Shown here: positions 11,311-21,504 of the stretch, in pieces
Layout of the letters: each line of letters opens with the position of its first letter
Numbering within the stretch: position 1 is the first letter of the stretch
DNA from: Xylona heveae TC161
Taxonomy: Eukaryota > Ascomycota > Xylonomycetes > Xylonales > Xylonaceae
Reading direction: 5' to 3'
DNA length: 64,000 bases
NCBI RefSeq assembly: GCF_001619985.1
Contig: NW_017264196.1
Span: forward strand, 2,232,001 to 2,296,000
Made by a program: the position numbers and the translations under genes
The notes under the pieces: generated by a model
Seen by the model: the letters and a program-made list of their open reading frames with translations, nothing else
The model's database searches: none
Told to the model about the DNA's origin: nothing

Positions 11311-13196
11311 ATGTCGTTTGCTCTGAGAAAACGTTCCTTCCCACTGGCTCGCGCGCTCGAAGGTGGAGCACGCAGGCATCTTGGAGGCCTGGCAGCGTTC
11401 AAAACTCCTCCCGTCCGCAATGAACCCAATGTACGATAAACAAACTCCTTTTTACAACTCCCGTGGCTAATTCAAACTCCAGCCGTCGTATGCCAAAGGC
11501 TCAGCAGAGCGGGCAAGACTTCAAGATGCCATCGACAAGCTCAAGAGCCAGGTTCCCGTCAAGGTTCCTTTGACTCTCAATTCAAAACTGGTATGCACGG
11601 TCATGGTAAATGTCCAATTCTCTACACTTGTCTAATTCTGTTTGTAGATTCAATCTTCTTCAGTTTGCACCCAGACCAATCCGTCAGTACACAAGGAAGC
11701 GCTTGCATCTTACTCTGAGGTCACTGCAGACCAAGTCAAGGAGGCGATTGAAAAGGGATTGGAGGCCAAACCTGCCTGGGAAAATATGTCCTTCACCAGC
11801 CGGGCCTCCATCTTTTTGCGAGCAGCAGAATTGGTCTCGACCAAATATCGCTACGACATTATGGCGGCCACCATGTTGGGTCAAGGCAAGAACATCTGGC
11901 AGGCAGAGATTGACGCTGCTGCAGAGACGTGTGATTTCTACCGTTTCAGCGTGCACTATGCGTCGGAGCTTTACAAGCAGCAGAATACCGTGAACGAGTC
12001 AGGAATGTGGAAGTAAGTCACTCTCATTATTTTGTGTATCTCTTTGACTGGGGCTAAAATCAAATCTTGTTTACAGCCGGTTGGAATACCGTCCCCTTGA
12101 AGGCTTCGTCTATGCCGTCAGTCCGTTCAACTTTACTGCCATACCCGCCAATTTGATTTCTGCCCCAGCACTCATGGGCAACGTCGTCATCTGGAAGCCT
12201 TCCGACTACGCCATCTATTCCAACTATCTGCAGATGAAGATTTTAGAGGAAGCCGGTCTGCCTCCAAATGTCATCCAGTTCCTTCCCGGCAATCCCAAGA
12301 CGGTGACTGATGCAGTCTTGGAACATCCCAAATTTGGTGCCTTGCATTACACCGGATCGACCGAGGTTTTCCGAGACGTCTATGGTCAAATCTCTGATGG
12401 TGTCCGAGCCGGACGCTACGACAGCTACCCTCGCATTGTGGGAGAAACTGGCGGCAAGAACTTTGGAGTGGTTCATAGCAGCGCGGACATTCGGAACGCC
12501 GTCGTGCATACGATCCGGGGTGCCTTTGAATACCAAGGCCAGAAGTGTTCCGCCACCTCTCGACTTTACGTGGCAGAGTCAGTGTGGCCGGCATTCAAGG
12601 AGCAGTTGGTCAAGGAAACCGAGAAGCTCAAAATGGGCAAACCAGATCAATTCGACAACTTCATCGGGCCGGTCATTCACCAACGGTCGTGGGAGAAGTT
12701 GAACAAAGTCATCGAAGAGGCCAAGAATGATTCAACCGTGACCCTCCTCGCAGGTGGAAAGACGGACCGTGACGAGGGCTGGTTCATCCAGCCAACCGTC
12801 TTCCAGACCCAGGATCCTCACCATTCCCTCATGTCAACCGAACTCTTTGGTCCCATCCTCTCCGTCTATGCCTACCCGGATAGCAAATTCGAGGAGACTC
12901 TCTCGCTCGTCGATTCAACGTCAAAGTTTGGCTTGACTGGTGCTGTCTTTGCCAAAGACCGTGCTGCCATTGACACCGCCGAGAAGCTTTTGCGCCAGTC
13001 TGCAGGCAATTTCTATATCAACAGCAAGAGCAGTGGTGCTGTTGTTGGCCACCAACCCTTTGGAGGCTCCAGAGCTAGTGGCACCAATGACAAGGCGACC
13101 AGCGCCAACTTACTGTCTCGTTTTGTCAGCGTCAGAGGCATCAAGGAGGATTTCCAGTTGGCGGATGAGATTACATATCCTTCAAACGAGGTATGA
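11311..13196 (+). CDS. Delta-1-pyrroline-5-carboxylate dehydrogenase
   Basis: Four exons are inferred: 11311-11430, 11483-11590, 11648-12012 and 12077-13196, giving 570 residues. The enzyme oxidises glutamate semialdehyde (P5C) to glutamate with NAD in the mitochondrial matrix. In animals the same enzyme turns 3-hydroxy-P5C into 4-hydroxyglutamate. It belongs to the aldehyde dehydrogenase superfamily. The N-terminus (MSFALRKRSFPLARALEGG) is a mitochondrial presequence. VSPFNFTAIPANL, GETGGKNFGVVH with the active-site glutamate region, FEYQGQKCSATSR with the catalytic cysteine, and GHQPFGGSRASGTNDKA are all intact. It corresponds to fungal prnC/PUT2, but whether it is the main copy or a cluster-specific second copy cannot be told here. 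It is divergent from the carrier and tail-to-tail with the Zn2Cys6 regulator. Confidence 0.94.
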
Positions 13197-13436
13197 GCGT
13201 AGAAGATATGATGGTATAGCCTTTTCCGGATTCATTGTATAGTACTATTAGCGGGCAAATGTTTCTTTTTGCATTATTTCATGCGTATATATATGTTGGT
13301 TATTCTGTATCTAAAAAATAGGGAATAGTGATGAAAAAAAAAAAGAAGTTTACTCCATTTATCGCTCCATCGATCCATCAAGTCTCCAATACAAAAGCTA
13401 ACAAGAAAGGTTTAAAAGAAAGTAAATCCAGAAAAT

Positions 13437-16075
13437 TCAATCCCCATTCTGCCTGTCAAATATTTTCTCAATCTCTTGCCAATCCGAGTGATCGACGCCG
13501 GTAAGAGGCATCGATGGGTCGAAGAAGCTGGAATAAATCTCCTCAGCCTCGACCGAAAGATCCAGGTTCCAGTCTCCCTGCATGTCAAAAGTCGTATTAT
13601 TGGCATCCGGGTGCATCCACGGCTCAAGTAATCTACTTTCGTCTGTGTCATTAGTCCAGCCTTCCGCCGCTACGGTGGAACGTTGAGGAGGTGGTGGTGA
13701 TTGAGGCAAGCGTATATCACTTGCACCTGCAGATCTAGATCCCTGTGCTGTTTCGGCATGCTGTCGGTTTCTTTCCAGGGCAAAGTTTGACCAGACATGC
13801 AAGCAAGAGTGTGTAATGTCTTGTAAACGGCGTTCCGCAGCCAAGTTACCGGCTCGGGACAAGAACCGAAGAATCTCAAACGCCTGATCCAGGGCAGCGG
13901 GCGGTCGGTCCTGAGCCTTATCGACAAAGCCCATCATTACCAGGACGAATGCAGCTGAAAATGTGGCATCTAGGTCAAAAAAGCCATATCGGGCTGCAGA
14001 CTATGTTAGTATGAGACATAAGTATTTAGAACATAGGAAGGCATGGCATACGAATGATTTGTTGACGCTTTAGGGCGTAAAGAATGGCCAGGCTTTTAGC
14101 GGCTGCCTCGCTACATGTTTCACACAGACGTGCTAATACAACAGGGACGGATTGCGGAGGCTGCTGGTTGTTTTGCCTCTCGACCTCCTGACGAACGCGT
14201 TGTAAGAGAATAGGACGAACACACAGGATAATGGCCTGTCAATTTTCAAATTAGCTCAAAACAGTACTATGGTCATTTAGGACAGACGAACCTGGAACAA
14301 CATGAGATAGAGCGATGCTCCTGTCCGTGTTACTGCCTGAGGAGGGCGACTAAAGTCCAGGACAAGAGCAGGGGGGAAAGAACGGCCAATGTCATAGAGA
14401 CTGTGAAGGATTGCCTGAATCTTGTGGACAAGTTCCATTTGGGTAGTGCATGCATTCCCATACAAGCCTTGACTTTGTATTAGATGCTGATGATTGTAAC
14501 TTCAGTTCGAATATATGGGTTGGTACATACACGACATGATATCATCCGTGGCCCGTGCAATGCGGACGTTGATAGAAAGAGGAATGGGAGATTGAAATCC
14601 AATGGCGTTATGAGGAAGCTCTGCATGTAGCTGTCGTTCGTCTGCACCGGCCGCTAGTCCAAGACTAGATGAAAGACGTCTACACCATCATACTGTTTAG
14701 TCAAGGGTTGTGTATGCGGGCCAAGGGAAAACAAAAAAAAGAAAAAGAAAAGAGAATGCCTACCGGTCTAGCATATAGACAGTCCACCACAATCTCACCC
14801 GATGGGCAGATTTTGAAGGCAAACAGCATTGCTCTTTGGGTGGTTTATCACAACCCAGAGCAATGGCCAGCCGTAATGCAAGGCCAATCTGTATCCAATT
14901 AGTCATGATAGACAATTCAGATATGAAACATCAAGACGCACATATAAATATGCATCATGCTTCCGGTCACACCATTGAAGATATGTAGTGATAAGCGTTA
15001 GGATCTCAACAGCAATGACGCCCTCCTCGCCCAATTGGTATAATCGCGGCAATCGTCTCATCGCCTCTGCAAATAAATCTGCTCCTGGTGGTTGAAACGA
15101 AGGGTCTTCCACATCGATCAGCTTTGCCATTGCCATGACAAGCAGATACTCTGTAAACCATGTTGTGCGCATTTGATTTTCCCGTGTTTCCTCATTTTGA
15201 AAGAGCAGCGTCATGCAGTCGGAAAAGGTGCGAGGGTCAAAGAACTGCTGGCTAACACCCAGGTAGAAAAGAAATCGATCAAGTAGTTGTTGCGATTCCT
15301 CTGGAGATGGGATTGTCGGCGCACCATGGTCATTTAGTAACGGCCTGGCCGATGTCCATTGCGTAGATATTTCGTTTGAGGCTGTGTTCTTGGGAATATG
15401 AGCATTATAGCTTCTGGTTGCATGGTTCCTATCAAGAAGTGACTTGACTCGTGATTCAAATGCTGGGCCCGATGTCAAATCGGTCACTGATTTCGTCAAT
15501 TGAAGCCGGAATATGTAAAGATGGCAGCTTACTTGGACTAACGCCCTGCTCGCTATCATGAAAAGATCCGGTCTCCACTGTTGGCTCATCAAGGGCAGTC
15601 ACGTTGGGTGTGGAAGGGTCAGGGTGTGCAGGAGGAAGAGGAACTGGTGGCTGTGCTGAATCTGCTGGTCGTCAAAAGTTCGTGGTATGGTCGTATTGTA
15701 AGATATGCTTATTGACATACCTTGAGAGCGGGCATTGAGTTGCTCTTCGTATGATTGTACCTTATCTAATAAACCCTTCACATAGCTTCTCGACGGTCAA
15801 TGAAGGGGTATTGCTCGCACAAGGAAGTGCAGACATACGCTTCGGAATACCGCTTACGCCCGACATGGCCAAACGTACATTCCCAATTATGTCTGGAGCA
15901 GCTGCGACATGGCTGTTCCCCAGAGCACTTAACTTTACGTCGCCGGCAGGACTGACATCTACAGATATATCAACATAAACAATTTAGACTCACTGAACCG
16001 CTCGTCGGAGGGAGCATCCGAAGGAGAGGATGATCCGACTTACGCATTGGTCGCCCGCGGATTTGGAGCCACCAT
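13437..16075 (-). CDS. Zn2Cys6 transcription factor with fungal-specific domain
   Basis: Ten exons fit in one continuous frame: 16075-16044, 15958-15839, 15785-15721, 15661-15533, 15486-14942, 14888-14764, 14664-14533, 14472-14292, 14235-14052 and 13993-13437, giving 689 residues. The binuclear zinc cluster begins at residue 11, is split by intron 1, and reads CQSCRRRKVKC then CRSC then C in WECTFG. A linker with coiled-coil character (LLDKVQSYEEQLN) follows. The middle region (LYIGLALRLAIALGCD, VRLWWTVYMLDR) is typical of the fungal-specific transcription-factor domain. The tail is acidic and Trp/Asp-rich, possibly activating. It sits between P5C dehydrogenase and the aldolase, so it may regulate this catabolic group. 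That role is inferred from position only. Its own promoter has CGG-N9-CCG at 16190-16204. Confidence 0.88.
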
Positions 16076-16450
16076 CCTAAATTTTCAATGAATTGAACAG
16101 TAACATCAAAGGAGGAAACTATTGTATCAGCTGTTCAATCATTGCAGGCAATAAAATTTGGGTTGAGATAGAGCATTGCTGGATGTCGTCGGCACTGGAA
16201 CCCGTTGAGGTTGGCCGGAGTAGAGGTTAATCCGCCACCCGAATGCAATTGGTTTGCCACCTGAGACCCTGAAGAAGCCTTATCTTATCATTTGATAACC
16301 CACATTAAATTTGGACAGAACATTCTTGCAAAATGATGTTATACAGACTTTTATTTTGTCAATCTGTGACATATGGGCTATAGAGGCTGAATAAACTCAT
16401 ACAGTACGGAAATATGTACAGCAACATGCTGACACTGGCATTATTTCATA
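16076..16450. promoter_or_regulatory. Promoter of the Zn2Cys6 regulator
   Basis: This 375-base gap lies upstream of the regulator and downstream of the aldolase. A CGG-N9-CCG pair at 16190-16204 is 115 bases before the regulator start and could allow self-control. No gene is seen. Confidence 0.4.
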
Positions 16451-17462
16451 TTACAACTGTTTCTCCAAGTCTACCATAACTTGAAGAGCATCCAAGATTT
16501 CTCCTTGAATTGCACCCACCTCTGCCCGAGGCAATGGCTTCCGTGGCTGTGAGCTGCCATAGCCAAAAAATTTGGTGCTGGCCGCCTTAACCCCCGAGAT
16601 ACCCAGCTTCAAAAGCGCCCAGTCGGCAACGGACAGCTTTCGTTGGATTTCTTGTGCCTTCTCGAACTCTCCAGATTGATAAAGTTGAATTGCCTTGACA
16701 TGGACTTTGGGGACGACATTTGCTAAAGCAGCAATGACACCATTAGAGCCCGCCGTTAAGCCGGGAAGGAGAAAGTCTGATTTTCCAGCAAAGGGAGCAA
16801 ATTCGGATGCAGCAAAAGACGCAGAAAGACGCTGCAGCTTGCCCAAATTTCCGCACGTAAGCTTGACGCCAACAATCTGTGGGTAGGACCGGGCTAGATC
16901 AATAATGAGATCCGAGTCAAGGTCAATGTTAGATGTTACGCCGGGGAAATTGTAGATGACTATCGGAAGCGCTGACTTGCTAGCAACCTAAGCGATCGTT
17001 AGCCAAATTCTGTAAACTTAAGTCGATTATAGAGGACGGGTAAAATAGGTAGATAAGAAGGCTTACTTCGGCGTAGAATCCTCTGATAACTGGCTTGCTC
17101 ATCGCGGCACTCCAGTAGCTGGGAGGCAACACCAAAGCATAATTTGCCCCCGCCTTTTCGGCCTCTGAAATGTTCAACAATGTCTCGCGCACACTGTTGG
17201 CACTGCATCCGGCAATGATGACAGCTTCGGGGTAATCTTTGCTGGCAACCGTGCGAACGTGACGGATTATCTGGGCTCGTTCTTCACGTAACAAATGTGT
17301 GGCTTCGCCATTGCTTCCGTGCACGACTAGACCAGCGACGCCGCTTCCAAGGAGCCTCTGGACATGCTGGGTGATGCTGTCATAATCAATGTCCTCATTC
17401 TCGTGGAAGAATGTCACCATGGGAGTATAAACCCCATACCGCGGAGGTTGTATGGAAGGCAT
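16451..17462 (-). CDS. DHDPS-family aldolase, candidate 4-hydroxy-2-oxoglutarate aldolase
   Basis: Two exons are inferred: 17462-17067 and 16987-16451, giving 310 residues, the usual family length. This is a TIM-barrel, Schiff-base aldolase of the dihydrodipicolinate synthase family. VHGSNGEATHL has GSNGE where true DHDPS has GTTGE. The same change is found in animal HOGA1 and in fungal 2-keto-3-deoxy-sugar-acid aldolases such as GaaC. VIYNFPG carries the catalytic tyrosine and VGVKLTCGN the Schiff-base lysine. Fungi make lysine by the aminoadipate route, so a DHDPS function is not expected. Beside proline-type oxidation genes, cleavage of 4-hydroxy-2-oxoglutarate to pyruvate and glyoxylate is the best guess. 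A sugar-acid aldolase is the main alternative. The promoter has CGG-N9-CCG at 17614-17628 and CGG-N7-CCG at 17637-17649. Confidence 0.85.
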
Positions 17463-17759
17463 GATGTGGGTATCTTAAAAAATTAAAATTACTCAAAAAT
17501 TCAAAGGAAGATAAATGCACTCGGACATTAGGCATCTCGAATCTATTTAAATGTAGAAATCCTGACTCTTCGGTGTCTTGGCTGAGAAGCCGAGAATTGA
17601 AGGTGAAGCATTTCGGCTCTTTTCGCCGGATGCCTTCGGCAATAGCCCGATATCGTCGGACCACCCCGCTATTCAACCGCAGATAAGATTGGAGCCCCAA
17701 ACACTTTCTATAATGCAGTCTATGCGATCGTGGAAATCCCTATAATACAGTCTGTATAT

Positions 17760-18691
17760 TTAAAACGTGAAAATATTCTTCATGCGCCGCTTGACCTCCG
17801 TCTTGAGGGCGAGGTATTCCTGCCTAGTTATCCCTACCGCATCACGATTCTCCACCGCACGGCGCAGAAGATAGGACAGGCAGTCCCCGAGAGTTCCCCA
17901 ACTGAGACATTTGTACACTTCAGGAGAGGCCCGTTGCGCCGCTGGGCTGCTATCGTCACGAAGTTGTAATAACCGGCAGCTGACCTCATCAGCCATTCCC
18001 AGCAATTTTCCGTATTGCACCTTGGATGTGGGTTGCCCAGCGGCAAGTCGCTGTTTGTATAGTGAATCGGCCAGCAAAGCACTTTCCTTATTATGGGTGG
18101 CGACATAAGAGAAACTTACTTCAAGGCCAAAAAGTCGTCCGTCCCCACCATATCAGCCGTCTCCAAAACTCCCTCTCTCCATGCCTCAATCTCTGGATTC
18201 TTGATCTCAGTTGGCCGTTTCTCCACGCTCCCTTTGACAGTTGCAGGGCCATTAGATGAGGCATCAATCACAATTTCTCGAGCATAAGTGAGAATGACTC
18301 CCTTGAAACCCATGTCCTTAATCCGGCCGATAGTGCCGGTGACTTCAGCAGCATTTTCTCCAGCACAGAAATGGTTGTAGAATGTTGTTTTCAAGAATCC
18401 TCGCAGCAGCGGATTCTTGTTTACGTCCAGTAAAGACAGGCGAGGGTGCGCTATGATGGTGAGTATCCTCAGTGCTGGAGTCAACAGCCAAGGATGGGAA
18501 GAGACCGTAGCCACCAGGAGAGATCGCCATAGCATTTTATTTGGTAATAGAGAGTGTGGTGGCAATTCATCCTTGGTCACATTTAATGTTGATTTGGAGC
18601 GATACAATGAGCGCGTGTTGTATTGATAGCAAAACGCATTGGCTACCAATCCAGCCCTTCGTGCAGGGCGAATAGCCATTCTGGTGACCAT
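17760..18691 (-). pseudogene. Proline/hydroxyproline dehydrogenase with lost central domain
   Basis: The two ends of a proline-dehydrogenase-family protein are present, but not the middle. The 5' half (18691-18119, 191 codons) opens with a mitochondrial presequence (MVTRMAIRPARRAGL) and has the family segments FYNHFCAGENAAEV and MGFKGVILTYARE. It ends after GTDDFLALK at a TAA that overlaps a gtaagt donor-like site. Only about 15-40 bases later, in another frame, the 3' half resumes with VATHNKESALLADSL, YGKLLGMADEVS and YLLRRAVENRDAV, and stops at 17760. Intact fungal enzymes are about 450-500 residues. Roughly 170-200 codons of the FAD-binding barrel are missing, probably one deletion starting inside or beside an intron. 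No splice choice I tried joins the halves in frame. Without the barrel core it should not oxidise proline or hydroxyproline. An assembly error is possible. Confidence 0.85.
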
Positions 18692-19154
18692 GACAATGGG
18701 CGAACATCAAATAGAGTAGGGAATCTAATAAAGCTCCCTGATGGAAGTGGCTCAGCAAGCAAGCATTAAATGAGTTCCAAATGGTCTGTAAATGTTTGAA
18801 AAAGAATACGCCACCAAGGTCAAAGGTCCAAGGACGGAGCCTTGTCCGAGAAGTTTCGGACCACATCCGAGGGCCCCGGTTGTGTCACCGAAAGGGCGTT
18901 TGGATTTGGATCCCATTGGAATTGAATGCCAATACAGATAATACCCAAGAACCAGCTTATTGAGCCACCTAGCCTGAACTATTGGCTATCGTGATGAATC
19001 TATACGTAAACGGCCCCAACGAGCCCTCTCTCCGTACAAGCGTGTTCTACCTAGTATTTGCAAGGCCCGTACGGATAGGCGGTCATTCGAGCCACTTTGG
19101 TGGTATATATATATATTTTATCGCAACTCTTCAGAAAGAAGAACCAATTAAAAA
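18692..19154. other. Intergenic upstream of the proline-dehydrogenase relic
   Basis: No gene is supported. CGG-N7-CCG lies at 18857-18869, 166 bases before the relic's start codon. Confidence 0.4.
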
Positions 19155-19249
19155 GCGTTGTTGGTTTAGTGGTAAAATTCGTCGTTGCCATCGTGGTTGA
19201 ACCCGCAAGCGTTGTCGACGAGCCCCGGGTTCGATTCCCGGACGACGCA
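19155..19249 (+). tRNA. tRNA-Gly (GCC) with intron
   Basis: The acceptor strands GCGTTGT and ACGACGC pair, with one T-G wobble. The D-arm region GGTTTAGTGGTAAAATT matches the usual tRNA-Gly box A. The anticodon stem CGTCG pairs with CGACG, and the loop TTGCCAT has anticodon GCC. The TPsiC arm CCGGG-TTCGATT-CCCGG is perfect (box B). An intron of about 24 nt sits after the base 3' of the anticodon, the standard place for nuclear tRNA introns. A T-run for Pol III termination follows at about 19252-19257. Confidence 0.93.
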
Positions 19250-19388
19250 ACTTTTTTGCATTGTAGGGAGACTTTCATTATTTTCATCTCTCTTTTTTTT
19301 TTTCGCCTCTTTAATCTAAAATCTTTCCATCTCCGTATATTGTCTACAGTCAAAAATGTTCGTATGCACTATGTACGTTAAACTACTA

Positions 19389-21504
19389 CTAACATGATTG
19401 ACCAAGTCCACCAGATCCAGACCTCATGTAGCATATGAGTTTCGTGACACATGTAGCAGATTTACAAGGCTTTGTCAAAGCACTTGATTTAGTTGAAAAG
19501 TAGTTGTAAGTGTCTACTACGTCTTGACTGTGTTCCATTTCCTCAGTCATCCTGTGCCAGTAGGTAGCATTCAGAGGTGCCTTCTGAGGCCAGTCATGAA
19601 CATAAGTCATTCTGGTATCGTACTCGAACTCCCATTGTGGAGTGGTCCAAGAGTCACTGTTGCTGATATTAGCAAAGAAGGTCTGGGCATTTAGAATGCT
19701 GAATGTTTCACTGTCGACCTGAAGAAGCCGCCAGCCAGCATTCAAGCCGCTCATTGGCGTTATCGAGGGCGCGATCCACCCTGCTGTAAGAGGTTTCATG
19801 AAATCGACAAGGCTCGTGTTGCGCAATGTTGTGCCGTTCTGGTGCACAGTCGAGTTGGCGAGGAAGTCATAGTAGACGAGCATCTGATCGCTATGCGTGT
19901 GCCCGAAAAAGATGGCCGCGATGGTGGAGGGCGAATAGCGCGTGACGATGCTGTAAAAGAGAGCGGTGGGATTGGGAAGAGCAGAAATTCCAATTGGTCC
20001 TGAGGGGACATGTCCGATGATCCAAACTCGCTGGTTGATATCTTCCGAAGCCTGCAGTTCCTCGGCAAGAAACGCGAGCATTCCGGTCGGATCTGGGTTC
20101 GTGAAGTTGTAGTAGTTGTAGATATTGTCGGGGTATTGCGACGTGTACCAAACGTTAGTGTTGATCGAAATGACCTTCAAGCCCTGCGGTGTGATAGTGG
20201 CATATGCTGCATAATGGGTCTTTGCATAGTGAGCAGCAGACGACTCGATCCAACCCTCGTTCTTCCACAGGCTAGCAAGGAAGCTATAATGCCACGAGAA
20301 TTCGTTGCTTTGATTACCCCGAAGGTCGTTCGGAGTGAGTAGCGCCTGTGGTAGACTGTCATGGTTCCCAAGAGTGGAATACAGCGGTCCGCTGAGCCAT
20401 GACTTGAATGTTTCGTAGGCAGTCTTCTCTTCGTACTTCACCAATGCTCTGCTCAGTTCGTCGTCATCGTCATGGCTTATAATATCTCCCGTGAAAATTG
20501 TGAAGTCTATGGTGGACCTATCAATGAACTTGTCCATCTCATAGAAAGTTGAGAGAGCAAGATCGGCAGGAGTGTCGCAAGAAAAGGCCCCGAATCGCGA
20601 TGCAGGCATAGAGGCATTGCCTGCAGACGTTTGCAATTTAGTATTCGAGGAACGTGGGCGGCAGCACTGATACTGAGAGCAATTTGCCTCACTTCCGATA
20701 TCGTATCTGGCATCAAGATGCCAATCTGATATGTGCAGGACATTTAGAGTATTTCCTGGGGTGCTGCGTTAGTAGAAAAATACGGCAAACCGGGCTTGGA
20801 GAGGTATCTAACCAGACGGTTGTGGAGACACGGTTCTGTTTGCAGGCTTTGGTTTAAAATATCGGCTTTCGTCAATAAGAATGGTTGGGGGTGCGTCACA
20901 AACGCTCCACTTATAATGGCAGTATGCTTGCATGTCCCCTGTTGACATGCTCATTTTGTAGAAAAGTTGGGCCATATATGGTCCCATCCCTCCAACGTTG
21001 CTGAAATAATCTCGACATGAGTTGGCTGAGATGCTTGCTTTCAGAGTAGGGATCACATCGCAAAGTCTAATAAGCAGGTTTGTCACTGTATCAACAGGTT
21101 GTGTAATGGCTGCAATGTGCATTATCTCAGCTGATGCAATGCATTTCGAACAGTTTGAGCCAAGTGCATTTCCAAAAATGACGGAACTGAGCTCAGCAAA
21201 AAGATTATCTTCAATGAGTGCATTCCTGCATTGCTGTTAGTCAAGACCATCTTAGGACATTGAGGGGATATATTTACTTTAGATGGGGCAGTGAGCTAGG
21301 TAGAGGTGACGTCTCATTTGTCGGTGGTACATTGCCACTGCCATTGTAATAGAGGATCGGGCCTCCAGGGCCATTTGGGATTAAGTTTTGCTGGCACTGA
21401 TTTGAAGCCGATAAATTGTTTGGGTTGCATTCCTGGTCAGGTTGTTTGCTGTGAGCTGCGACGAGATAGCTAGCTGATAGCAAGTAGAGCAGGTTCAGAC
21501 GCAT
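19389..21504 (-). CDS. Secreted acid sphingomyelinase-like phosphodiesterase
   Basis: Three exons are inferred: 21504-21278, 21225-20813 and 20755-19389, giving 668 residues. The family hydrolyses sphingomyelin or related phosphodiesters in acidic compartments or outside the cell. A signal peptide (MRLNLLYLLSASYLVAAHS) leads. A saposin-B-type domain with paired cysteines (NCSKCIASAE, LCDVIPTLKASIS) lies around residues 90-170. The calcineurin-like metallophosphatase domain follows with its metal ligands in order: HISDWHLDARY, FTGDIISHD, STLGNHDSLP, WIIGHVPSG and FFGHTHSDQM. Many N-glycosylation sequons agree with secretion. The acceptor of intron 1 after caatgcag is chosen because the nearer AG breaks the frame. 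Substrate choice among sphingolipids is not readable. Confidence 0.92.

Noticed and set aside
16451-17462. True dihydrodipicolinate synthase for lysine synthesis
   Set aside because: Fungi use the aminoadipate pathway, and GSNGE replaces the DHDPS GTTGE motif.
17760-18691. Reading the proline-dehydrogenase-family gene as a short but intact two-exon protein
   Set aside because: The donor at the end of the 5' half has no acceptor at a workable distance that keeps the 3' half in frame, and the catalytic barrel would still be missing.
11311-18691. Standard prn proline cluster
   Set aside because: No proline permease is present and an aldolase and hydroxyacid dehydrogenase are, which plain proline use does not need. 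Not fully excluded.
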